DNA of 64,000 bases from Candidatus Poseidoniaceae archaeon (GTDB taxonomy: Archaea > Thermoplasmatota > Poseidoniia > Poseidoniales > Poseidoniaceae), in contig CASIAP010000010.1 of the NCBI GenBank assembly GCA_949372645.1, positions 62,001 to 126,000 of the forward strand. The letters run 5' to 3'. The stretch's first letter is position 1. Each line of letters starts with the position of its first letter. Below are positions 8,281 through 16,314 of the stretch, one piece after another. A program made the translations under genes and the position numbers. The notes beneath the pieces are model-generated. The model did no database searches. It saw nothing but the letters and a program-made list of their open reading frames with translations, and was not told the DNA's origin.

Positions 8281-9093
8281 ATGAACGGAAGTTGGGGTAT
8301 CCGATTTCTCATTGTTGTTTCTCTCGCATCAGTGCTTTTTGGTGTTGCTACACTTGATGAGGGGCAGGCAGATACTGCAACAGATGCGCCTGTAGATGAA
8401 AATGACTTTTCAGGAGTAGCAAGTGCTGAAGAATCCGACCAAGAAAGTTCTCCATCTGAGAAGAAGAGCCCAGAATCTACAGAAGATGGATTAAAAAACG
8501 ATTCGTCATTTGGCTTCATCGGTTTTGGTACGGGCCTGTTTACCCTTCTGTTCTTGAGTTCGGCTCTTTCTGAAGCCATTAAAATTGCAATTCTAATGGC
8601 AATTGTTACACCACTTCTTGCTAAGAAATCCAATCGGGACGACCTCAACCGAGGGAGAATTTTAGGATTTATCGAAGCGAATGCAGGAATTCATTTCTCT
8701 GCACTAAGAGATGCACTCCAACTTGCCAACGGCGTCACAGCCCATCATTTACACATGTTAGAAACGCAAGGCTCCATCATTTCATGGAGGGACGGTAAAC
8801 TCAGAAGATATGCTGCTGCAAACATCCAACCTGATCAAATACATGCTCTTAGCCAACCGATTGTTGGTACACGCCTCGTCATTTTACAAACACTTGCAGA
8901 TGCGGGGGCCCTTGGAATGTCAAACAAAGAAATAGGAACGAAATTACAACTCTCGCGACAATTACTTTCACATCATATGATTCAATTAAATACCAACCAA
9001 CTTATTGAAAAAACCGATGCAAAAAAACGCTCTCCGTGGAGATTAACAGCAACTGGAACAGAAACACTGAACAGAAAAGTTTCGCCAGGATAA
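8281..9093 (+). CDS. Membrane-anchored winged-helix transcriptional regulator
   Basis: This 270-residue protein begins with a signal-anchor helix (about residues 7-24). An acidic, Ser-rich extracellular stretch of about 55 residues follows, then a second hydrophobic segment at about 80-115 (FGTGLFTLLFLSS and IKIAILMAIVTPLL). A cytoplasmic part from about 122 contains two helix-turn-helix units. The first reads GRILGFIEANAGIHFSALRD then GVTAHHLHMLE. The second reads ILQTLADAGALGMSNKEIG then SRQLLSHHMIQL. Such membrane-bound archaeal regulators are known and may pass an envelope signal directly to DNA. Palindromes sit on both sides of the gene (8185-8214 and 9094-9110), and the beta-propeller lipoprotein lies directly downstream as a possible partner or target. 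The start at ATG 8281 gives a good signal anchor. Confidence 0.85.
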   Translation: MNGSWGIRFLIVVSLASVLFGVATLDEGQADTATDAPVDENDFSGVASAEESDQESSPSEKKSPESTEDGLKNDSSFGFIGFGTGLFTLLFLSSALSEAIKIAILMAIVTPLLAKKSNRDDLNRGRILGFIEANAGIHFSALRDALQLANGVTAHHLHMLETQGSIISWRDGKLRRYAAANIQPDQIHALSQPIVGTRLVILQTLADAGALGMSNKEIGTKLQLSRQLLSHHMIQLNTNQLIEKTDAKKRSPWRLTATGTETLNRKVSPG

Positions 9094-9110
9094 GGTAAAA
9101 TCACTTTACC
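9094..9110. promoter_or_regulatory. GGTAAA-ATCAC-TTTACC inverted repeat
   Basis: Directly after the regulator stop codon lies a 6-base inverted repeat with a 5-base centre. It resembles the GGTGAA half-sites upstream of the regulator with one base changed. It could be an operator for the downstream propeller gene or a weak transcript-end hairpin. No T-run follows, which favours a protein site, but this is inference. Confidence 0.4.
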
Positions 9111-9145
9111 AATTCCTTAATATCAGCGTGCAAGGTGGTGGGGTT

Positions 9146-11503
9146 ATGAAAGAACACAAAACACTGGCGGTCTTCCTTGTTTCTCTTTTCCTCATGTCTG
9201 GCTGTTTAGGTGCAGTTGACTCAGAAATGGAAATGCCAGATGTCGAACTTCCAGATGATTGGTCATCGGTTGTTCAACGCAGCGCTGCAAGCCCTCAACT
9301 ATCTCAGTATACAGATTGTGATGATTTGGAGACATCTCTTAAATCCTCAATTGCAGAAGAATACAGAATCCAACTCTTACAGGCTGTAGAAGAAGAATAC
9401 TACTACGGCGGCGGAATGTGGGCGGAAGACGACATGGTTATGGCCGACAGTGCTGAAAGTGCCACAAGCACCTCTTCCACACCGACTACAAAACGCCAAG
9501 AAGGTACTGACTTTTCAGGAACCAACAACCAAGAGCAAGGTGTCGACGAAGCAGACTTCGTCAAAACCGATGGATATTTCATCTACTTTTTGAACGGCAA
9601 TAATCTGGAGATTTTCGGAGTACCTGAGTTCGGTGAATTGACCCACCTCTCGACAACTCGAATCGAAGGCACACCTCAAGCAATGATGCTTGATGGTGAC
9701 CGGCTGGTCGTTATTTCGACCGTCTCTTCTTGGAACATTCCTCGAACAGATGCGCTCTCTTCAGTAATGGGCTGGGATGACGGCTACGGCTCATGGCGAA
9801 CCTCTTCACTCACTAAATTCACGGTTTTGGACATCACGAATCGTTCTTTACCAGCCGATGGAAAGGAATTGTACCTTGAAGGATACTACATGACTGCACG
9901 AGAAGTTAACGCAACTGTTCGAACCGTAACACATGCTTGGCTTGACATTCCGGGCGTACAAAGCTGGTTGGATTTACCTTCAGGGTATTGGGCACTGGAT
10001 TATGACGATCCAATACGCCGAGAAGTTCGAGAAAAAGTTGCTTACCAGACCATGCTTGAAAATCAAATTTCACTTGATGCACTTGCTCTTGAAGATATCC
10101 TTCCGAAGGTGTATGAGCGTTCTAATGGGCGAATTACAGTTCATGCCATGAATGATGAACAATGCGCAGACTTCGTGGCTCCAGAAGATGGATACAATCG
10201 AGGCTTCAACAGTATTTTCACCTTTGATTTATCTTCCGAGGATTTTGAATTTCAAGCCGATCACATCGTGGGGAACTATCCACTTGTCTATGCATCAGCC
10301 GACGTTCTTATCTTGACGGAAAATGCCTGGGACTGGTGGTGGTTCTGGGGCAATGATAACATGACTGAAGCAACCAATATTCACACCTTCGATATTTCCC
10401 AAGCTGGCGATACAACCTATACCGGCTCAGGCCGTGTGAACGGAACAATCCTCAACCAATTTTCCTTATCCGAACATGAAGGTATTGTTCGAGTCGCCGT
10501 CACATCAGGGCAATGGGCCCGTTGGTGGATGGAAAACCCTGAGCCAATGAGCTCCAGCGTTGTGACCTTTACCCGCAGCGTCGATGTTTCAACCGACCAG
10601 CAAATCATCACTGAAGTTGGCAGAGTTGACAACATTGCACCCGAAGAACGAATTTGGAGTGCGCGCTTTGATGGCGACCGATGCTATCTTGTGACCTTCC
10701 AACAAATTGACCCACTCTGGGTCATCGATATGTCAGATGAGGCCAATCCAACAATACTTGGAGAGCTCGAAGTGCCAGGAGTTTCAACGTACATCCACCC
10801 GCTTTCCCGCAATCACTTGTTGACTATTGGTATGGGCCCAGGAGAGGCAGACGGAACAGGACTTGACTGGTCAAGCACTCGCCTTTCTTTGTTTAACATA
10901 ACCGACCCTACAGCCCCAGCAGTTGACGATCACCTCACCCTCACCCCTGTTTCAGACCCTGCAGATAATGCATGGGTGTGGTCGTATTCCGAAGCCTCAT
11001 ATGAACACAAAGCATTCCAATACTGGGCTCCTAAAGGGCTATTGGCGATTCCACTTTCAACCTACAGATACCAAAGCTGGACGGATTCGAGCGGTGGATA
11101 CCATTGGAATTATCAATACGTTTCGAAGTTAATTCTGGTGAATGTTTCTGAAGAGACTGGCAATCTTTCGGTCCACGGAACCGTCGACCATTCCGACTTG
11201 TATGATCGCGATGACAACCAAAATTGGTGGAATGGATTCAATATCCGCCGTTCAATTTTCATGGGCGATTTTGTCTATGCAATTTCATCAGCAGGCGTTA
11301 CAGCGACCAACCTCACAACCATGAACGAAACCGTAAGCGTTGAACTTGCATATGAGAGTCCTTACAATTCCTATTCTTATGGCGATGCAGTTGAATCGAG
11401 TGCAAGCACATCAAGTGAGGGAGAATCTTCAAACTCTGATGGTGACGATAAAACGGACTCCCCTGACACTGAAGGCGCTGGTTCGGAACCAGATCAAACT
11501 TAA
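9146..11503 (+). CDS. Secreted beta-propeller lipoprotein (Beta_propel / DUF2 type)
   Basis: The ATG at 9146 is preceded by GGTGGTGGGG and gives a typical lipoprotein signal, MKEHKTLAVFLVSLFLMSGC, with the lipid-attachment Cys at residue 20. A GTG 18 bases upstream is less likely. The mature 785-residue protein has the signature of the archaeal and bacterial secreted C-terminal beta-propeller family: TNNQEQGVDEADFVKTDG near residue 121, then repeated strands such as FIYFLNGNNLEIF, LDGDRLVVIS and DRCYLVTFQQIDPLWVID. The tail is low-complexity Ser/Glu/Asp (SSASTSSEGESSNSDGDDKT). The family is thought to act as an extracellular scaffold or binding protein with no proven substrate. It lies 52 bases after the membrane regulator in the same direction, so the two may form a sensor-effector pair. 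Confidence 0.85.
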   Translation: MKEHKTLAVFLVSLFLMSGCLGAVDSEMEMPDVELPDDWSSVVQRSAASPQLSQYTDCDDLETSLKSSIAEEYRIQLLQAVEEEYYYGGGMWAEDDMVMADSAESATSTSSTPTTKRQEGTDFSGTNNQEQGVDEADFVKTDGYFIYFLNGNNLEIFGVPEFGELTHLSTTRIEGTPQAMMLDGDRLVVISTVSSWNIPRTDALSSVMGWDDGYGSWRTSSLTKFTVLDITNRSLPADGKELYLEGYYMTAREVNATVRTVTHAWLDIPGVQSWLDLPSGYWALDYDDPIRREVREKVAYQTMLENQISLDALALEDILPKVYERSNGRITVHAMNDEQCADFVAPEDGYNRGFNSIFTFDLSSEDFEFQADHIVGNYPLVYASADVLILTENAWDWWWFWGNDNMTEATNIHTFDISQAGDTTYTGSGRVNGTILNQFSLSEHEGIVRVAVTSGQWARWWMENPEPMSSSVVTFTRSVDVSTDQQIITEVGRVDNIAPEERIWSARFDGDRCYLVTFQQIDPLWVIDMSDEANPTILGELEVPGVSTYIHPLSRNHLLTIGMGPGEADGTGLDWSSTRLSLFNITDPTAPAVDDHLTLTPVSDPADNAWVWSYSEASYEHKAFQYWAPKGLLAIPLSTYRYQSWTDSSGGYHWNYQYVSKLILVNVSEETGNLSVHGTVDHSDLYDRDDNQNWWNGFNIRRSIFMGDFVYAISSAGVTATNLTTMNETVSVELAYESPYNSYSYGDAVESSASTSSEGESSNSDGDDKTDSPDTEGAGSEPDQT

Positions 11504-11559
11504 CAAAAGTTCTCTTTTTTCAATATTTAAAAGGGCCCCCATACGAAACCCCTCGTTTG

Positions 11560-11570
11560 AAAGGGTACCG
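11560..11570. repeat. Left 11-bp inverted repeat flanking the AT-rich module
   Basis: AAAGGGTACCG here matches the reverse complement at 13917-13927 exactly. A second shared element lies just inside: GGGTGTCGCAAC at 11593-11604 on the left, and GGGTATGTCGCAAC at 13904-13917 on the right in the same orientation. The enclosed genes are AT-richer than their neighbours. The function could be a mobile-module boundary or a promoter/terminator coincidence. Confidence 0.45.
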
Positions 11571-11649
11571 ACGCGTGGACTGTATGTACAGAGGGTGTCG
11601 CAACCTATCCGAAACGATTTATTCATAGTCCACATAGGAATGGAAGATT

Positions 11650-13302
11650 ATGAGCGGCTTAGCGAGTCCAGGAGGAATTCCTTCACCGACCTTCAATTAT
11701 TCTAATGTTAATGATAGTGTAGTCCAACAAGACATAACTTACAATGTGAATGTGAATAAAGAGGCAAATCAAACTAATCCTATTTTACTAATTGTTACTT
11801 TGATTATTATTTTACCTTGGATTATTTATTTTATTACTGATCCTAATCCCCAAGAGGAAGATAATTCAGAGCCGGATTACACTGAAGAAATGGGAATTTC
11901 TTTTTCCTCCATATCAGCAGGAAGTGATCATACTTGTGCAGTTGAAAATTCTGGCTCAGTCTACTGTTGGGGATTCAACAAATATGGACAAGTAGGCAAG
12001 GGTTTCCCTGATGAGATGTGGGAGTCAAGCTTTAATTTCAATCCAAGCCTTGTGAGGATCGACTCTGATGAAACTGCTACGCATGTGGTCAATGGGGATG
12101 GGAGTTCGTGTTTGATATTGGATACACTAGAATTGCTGTGTTGGGGGCATAATAATAGGGGCCAGATTGGCGATTATTCCACATTCGATAGCTATTCCCC
12201 GATGACTGTTGGTTTTGATAAAATAACAAGTGTATCCGATGTCGCATTAGGCTTCCAGTTTACATGCGCAATTGAAAATCAAGGAGATGTCTACTGTTGG
12301 GGGAATAATAACTATGGTCAATCTGGTGCGGAGTCATCCTCTGAAATTTTGTCACCAAACCTAGTGCTGGCCGCCGATGGTGACCCTACAGTATATCTAT
12401 CAACAACAACAAGTAGTAACTTTATTTGCGCATTAAAGTATAGTGGTACATTATTTTGCTGGGGAGATAATTCAAATGGCCAACTTGGAACAACTACAGA
12501 TCTTCCTCATAGCAATGAACCTCAACTTATTCAATTAGAGGATAACTTATCTTTTGAGCAAATAGATGTAGGGCCAGACTATGTATGTGGGATATCAAAC
12601 AACTCTCAGTTGTATTGCTGGGGATCAAATTCGAACGGTAAACTTGGAATCGGCTCTGATAATTCCTCTAGTGCTGAGGAACCACAATTGGTAGTTATGC
12701 CCGATAACAATCAAATAAGCAAGATAGCACTGGCTTGGGACCATTCTTGTGCGATTGATAAAGGAGGAAATATTCTTTGCTGGGGGGGGAATTCATTTTC
12801 TCAACTTGGTGTCGGTAATCAACTCGAAGTAGGCTCACCAGTTTATTCTTCGACACCATCAAATTCTAAGGCCACTGAAATTTTTCTCGATGGCTGGAGA
12901 TCGTGCGCTCAAATGTCTGACAACTCACTTTATTGCTGGGGGGATAATACCGCTGGGCAAATAGGAGATGGAAGTTTTTCTAATCGTTTACAACCAACAA
13001 GAACAGCATTGCCAGCAGGGGAGCCAGTTACAGGTTTCTCCATGTCTTACAGACACAGTTGCGCCATACTCAATCAAACCTCTATTTGGTGTTGGGGGGT
13101 TAATGGAGGTCTTCTGGGAGACGGAGAAAGGCAAGACAGCAATCAACCTTTACAGATATTGCCAGAGATGATTAATGAAAACTTTGAACCAGAGCCGACA
13201 TCCAAATCTGATACAAGGTATTGGATTTTAATACCCTCTTCATTTTCTATATTAGGGATGGCGGCATTAGTTTATTTTTATAAAATTTCAAATACAGGGT
13301 AA
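11650..13302 (+). CDS. RCC1-repeat (chromosome-condensation-regulator-like) surface protein
   Basis: This 550-residue protein has an N-terminal Asn/Val-rich stretch, a membrane helix at about residues 43-61 (PILLIVTLIIILPWIIYFI), about eight RCC1-type blades, and a C-terminal helix at about 522-545 (ILIPSSFSILGMAALVYFY). Each blade repeats the pattern HTCAV...VYCWGxNxxGQ[LVI]G, with two cysteines per blade that could form disulfides outside the cell. The fold is a seven-bladed-type propeller; eukaryotic RCC1 is a Ran exchange factor, but secreted Cys-bearing versions like this are presumably binding or adhesion proteins. Codon use is visibly AT-rich (ATT, AAT, TTA, ATA frequent) compared with the preceding gene. 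The next gene starts 21 bases downstream and shares that composition. Recent acquisition is likely but not proven. Confidence 0.85.
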   Translation: MSGLASPGGIPSPTFNYSNVNDSVVQQDITYNVNVNKEANQTNPILLIVTLIIILPWIIYFITDPNPQEEDNSEPDYTEEMGISFSSISAGSDHTCAVENSGSVYCWGFNKYGQVGKGFPDEMWESSFNFNPSLVRIDSDETATHVVNGDGSSCLILDTLELLCWGHNNRGQIGDYSTFDSYSPMTVGFDKITSVSDVALGFQFTCAIENQGDVYCWGNNNYGQSGAESSSEILSPNLVLAADGDPTVYLSTTTSSNFICALKYSGTLFCWGDNSNGQLGTTTDLPHSNEPQLIQLEDNLSFEQIDVGPDYVCGISNNSQLYCWGSNSNGKLGIGSDNSSSAEEPQLVVMPDNNQISKIALAWDHSCAIDKGGNILCWGGNSFSQLGVGNQLEVGSPVYSSTPSNSKATEIFLDGWRSCAQMSDNSLYCWGDNTAGQIGDGSFSNRLQPTRTALPAGEPVTGFSMSYRHSCAILNQTSIWCWGVNGGLLGDGERQDSNQPLQILPEMINENFEPEPTSKSDTRYWILIPSSFSILGMAALVYFYKISNTG

Positions 13303-13323
13303 AATAATAAACGGGCGATATTT

Positions 13324-13854
13324 ATGAAATTAAAAATTTTTATTGTTATACTGACAATATCATTACTTCCCTCTGCTAGTTCACAGAATAATTATGTCGA
13401 ATATTTTGATTTAGTATCGGTAAGTAAGATTCCAGAATATAGTCCTGATGGTGACCCATGGACCGAGGGGGAGAAGATACCAGTTACCGTTACTGTCCGT
13501 TCAGAAGCAAATCAGGCAAGATATGTATACATGTTTGCAGAATCTAATTCTGAATATTGGATTGATATCGATCCTTGGGAAAAATGGGTGCAAGCAGGAG
13601 ATACAATTCAAATACAAAAAAATATTATTGTCCCAAACATGGATGGTTACCAAAGTTTGAATGTTTGTATACTTGATGATAAAACAGAGGGAGGTGCTGC
13701 ATTTTGTGGTTCAGCTGGGAATGCATATTTTGAGAAAACAGAATCAAATTTTTTATGGTGGTGTTTAGGTGGTTTAGTGTTAATTGGGATCTCTTTGATT
13801 GTGATAAAGAAGATGGAAGAGAAAAAACAACCACAGTACAACTTCGACTTCTAG
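13324..13854 (+). CDS. Hypothetical secreted protein with C-terminal membrane anchor
   Basis: This 176-residue protein has a signal peptide at residues 1-20 (MKLKIFIVILTISLLPSASS). A beta-rich ectodomain follows that looks like a CARDB/Ig-type fold (KIPVTVTVRSEANQARYVYMF and later strands, with two Cys pairs). A membrane helix at about 144-160 (FLWWCLGGLVLIGISLIVI) and a basic tail complete it. The family is not recognised. It follows the RCC1 gene after 21 bases, shares its AT-rich composition, and is followed by the inverted repeat at 13902-13926. I infer a two-gene operon whose products meet at the cell surface. ATG 13324 is preceded by ACGGGCGATATTT, with no strong ribosome-binding sequence. 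Confidence 0.75.
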   Translation: MKLKIFIVILTISLLPSASSQNNYVEYFDLVSVSKIPEYSPDGDPWTEGEKIPVTVTVRSEANQARYVYMFAESNSEYWIDIDPWEKWVQAGDTIQIQKNIIVPNMDGYQSLNVCILDDKTEGGAAFCGSAGNAYFEKTESNFLWWCLGGLVLIGISLIVIKKMEEKKQPQYNFDF

Positions 13855-13901
13855 ATAACAAACTTTGATTTGACGTCTACTCCCTGGGCCACCCACGCAT
13901 G

Positions 13902-13927
13902 AAGGGTATGTCGCAACGGTACCCTTT
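13902..13927. repeat. Right inverted repeat / stem-loop closing the AT-rich module
   Basis: AAGGGTA (13902-13908) and TACCCTT (13920-13926) form a 7-base stem around an 11-base loop, placed 47 bases after the stop of the small anchored protein. The distal arm extended by neighbouring bases, CGGTACCCTTT at 13917-13927, is the exact reverse complement of 11560-11570. It could end transcription or mark a module boundary. A convergent gene ends at 14027. Confidence 0.45.
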
Positions 13928-14026
13928 GCAAACCCCGTAACATCACTATTATCCACCAGGTTTTAATCATAGACCCTTTCGAATTGATGATAATCAGTAA
14001 CTTCTTTCGATGACCCGACTCTGTTG

Positions 14027-15754
14027 TTATTCAGATTCAGGTGAATACACTCCATCAGGGGCAATTTGTGGTAATTTGTAGAGTGGGTCGGTTACCAAAT
14101 CGTAAATCAAAATATCCATACTTTCGAGTAATTCTTTCGAACAAGGCTCCCACTCATCAGCAATTCCATCACATGTTTCAGTATCGTCGAGAATCCCCAT
14201 ATTGGTTACTTGAGCCCAGTAAATGTATTCTCCGGCCATACAATCATACTCGCACGTGGTGTCGGTATAGTGGTACCATGCTTCGTTTGGATAACTTGAC
14301 GGAACTTCAAGGAACTGCCCTCCTCTTGCAACGTCCATTGCTTCAGTTAAGAGTGAGGAATTCGGCTCTAAACCGAACACCTCGGGATAAATGTGTACAT
14401 GCCCAACCATGTTGATCGTATGCATGATTTCTTCAACTGATGCATCATAACCCCATCGTCCGGTTTGATTTGGGTCGACTTCATCAGAGTACAGTACTGC
14501 TCCTATCCCTTCATCTTGATAGTGCTTCATCATGTAATATTCAGCAGGTGAGCCCTCAGCGTTGAACATAGGGACCGTTGCATTCACCTCAAGAAGCCGA
14601 TTGTGCAATGCTGTATCATCAACAACCCCATCCTCATCATTATCGAGTAATTCTGCAAGTACAGTCGCGGCATGAATCATCTGGCTATCGGTAATGCCGG
14701 ATTCTGCAAAAACACCTAATCCAAACACTTCAATGAATTTATTGAAGCACTGATATGCTGGCTGGTCAATGTTCGGATTGTCCTCGATTGTGAACATTGA
14801 AGAATTCGAACTGTTTCCTGATCGAGAATCTTCTGTACAATCTGGTAAACTGTGAATCGTTTGCATACCAAGCCCACCTTCTGAAATTTTGAATGTCACA
14901 TACAAGTCAAAAGATTCCTTTCCGTAGTCATCAGCATTTGAGACGACCCAGTCTTGAGCATATGAACTCGCATTTCCATCATATGTTGCGTATGAATTGG
15001 ACCAATGATCTTCTAAATCAAAAGCGGCAGAAGCATACGAAGAGCTCCCGTAATTATCATCGTAACAGCCGACAGCCCCTTGATAATTCAGTGCATATTC
15101 TGCAATGAATGAATAGATTGCTGAATGAAAAGAATCATCTGGCCATATTAAATCACACGGGTCTGCATCCGTATCTGATGGAATCGGAACAACTTCATAC
15201 ACACATGAACCATCCAGAATATTCGCATAAGAATCGTAGTTCAGGGCATTGCTATCAGTGCATCCCCTGGCAATAGCCTCACCAGGATAAACATCGTTTG
15301 AAGTGCCGACATTAGGCGCGCTCAGTGCAAATGAGACGATTACCATTATGAATGTCAAAACAGCATAAACCACCATTCCTTTCGTGCGCGAACTGCCTTT
15401 GGGTATTACCACCTGAGCCGTATGATTTAGCCGCAGACGAGCCATGGCGTTTTCTTCAATAATTATTGAAGCCGGTGGAGTACCTAAATTGTTCATTGGT
15501 GGTGTAGCTTTTTTTGAGAAAAGGGCGATGAGCCCTACGATAATTAACAATAACAAACCGAGACCAAAAACGAGCAGTGCAAGTAAAAACCAACCAAGAA
15601 CTTCCCAACCATCCAAACCTATTAGATTCGGCAGGATTGGCCATATCCAGGCCGAAGAAACGAACACGGTGAATGCAATAACAAAACCAATACTCACTAC
15701 AGATTTAGGTTTACTGCTTTCCGAAAAGCCAGAACCTAATTCAGAGTTCTCCAT
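14027..15754 (-). CDS. Hypothetical membrane-anchored ectodomain protein
   Basis: This 575-residue protein has three hydrophobic segments in the first quarter: about residues 19-41, 50-80 and 126-146. A long acidic, Cys-containing ectodomain follows from about 150. Its first part carries GCTDSNALNYD then a Gly-Ser-Cys at about 164-185, a short Cys-bounded motif common in surface proteins of marine bacteria and archaea. Later there are an EF-hand-like LLDNDEDGVVDD and a conserved-looking stretch around YDASVEEIMHTINMVGHVH then YPEVFG, whose Glu/His spacing could bind a metal but is not a canonical HExxH. No enzyme family can be named. It is transcribed towards the RCC1 module and stands alone. 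Confidence 0.75.
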   Translation of the reverse strand: MENSELGSGFSESSKPKSVVSIGFVIAFTVFVSSAWIWPILPNLIGLDGWEVLGWFLLALLVFGLGLLLLIIVGLIALFSKKATPPMNNLGTPPASIIIEENAMARLRLNHTAQVVIPKGSSRTKGMVVYAVLTFIMVIVSFALSAPNVGTSNDVYPGEAIARGCTDSNALNYDSYANILDGSCVYEVVPIPSDTDADPCDLIWPDDSFHSAIYSFIAEYALNYQGAVGCYDDNYGSSSYASAAFDLEDHWSNSYATYDGNASSYAQDWVVSNADDYGKESFDLYVTFKISEGGLGMQTIHSLPDCTEDSRSGNSSNSSMFTIEDNPNIDQPAYQCFNKFIEVFGLGVFAESGITDSQMIHAATVLAELLDNDEDGVVDDTALHNRLLEVNATVPMFNAEGSPAEYYMMKHYQDEGIGAVLYSDEVDPNQTGRWGYDASVEEIMHTINMVGHVHIYPEVFGLEPNSSLLTEAMDVARGGQFLEVPSSYPNEAWYHYTDTTCEYDCMAGEYIYWAQVTNMGILDDTETCDGIADEWEPCSKELLESMDILIYDLVTDPLYKLPQIAPDGVYSPESE

Positions 15755-15954
15755 AATTCGAAGTCAAGGCCATCTGCCTTAACGATTCACCCATCAATGA
15801 AGTTTTCCGTAGGGATGTATAATTGACTTCGGTTCTTGTCAAAGGGGCACCTTGCTCAAGTGTCCTTTCAGTGTCCACACTACGTCATTCCTTAGAGGAT
15901 ATATTCGATTTTTACCTCGATAAGGCCAAATAAGGCGTAGTCTTCGGAAATGTT

Positions 15955-16305
15955 ATGGCAAATACGAATACCCTGATTATTGGAGGCGTTCTGTTTGTTG
16001 GCGGAATACTGACAATACCTATTGTAATCGGTCTTTTTTGTGCCCCGATTGGAGCCTTGGTCTTGCTCATTGGATTGGTTATACCTGAATCCCCCCCTCA
16101 TCAACAGGTAATGTATATTCCACAACACGCCAATCAACAACCTGTCCAATATTATCAACAGCAGGTTCAACAACCAGCTCAATATTATCAACAACCCGTT
16201 CAGCAGGTTCAACAACCTGTCCAACAACAGCAATATGCACAACAACCAGCTCAACACCAGCAGCAGCCATGGGACCCTTATCAGCAGCCCCCGCAAAATG
16301 ATTGA
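15955..16305 (+). CDS. Small membrane protein with Gln/Pro-rich repeat tail
   Basis: This 116-residue protein starts with two adjacent membrane helices (about residues 7-43, LIIGGVLFVGGILTIPIVIGL and GALVLLIGLVI). A tail of about 70 residues follows, made of imperfect repeats such as VQYYQQ, VQQPAQYYQQP and VQQVQQPVQQQQ, ending in PWDPYQQPPQ. The tail is disordered and almost uncharged. Similar Gln/Pro/Tyr tails occur in small archaeal and bacterial membrane proteins of unknown role. It converges on the TSP3-propeller protein gene with a 9-base gap, and its own upstream region (15755-15954) contains no other gene. Confidence 0.6.
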   Translation: MANTNTLIIGGVLFVGGILTIPIVIGLFCAPIGALVLLIGLVIPESPPHQQVMYIPQHANQQPVQYYQQQVQQPAQYYQQPVQQVQQPVQQQQYAQQPAQHQQQPWDPYQQPPQND

Positions 16306-16314
16306 AGATTACAA

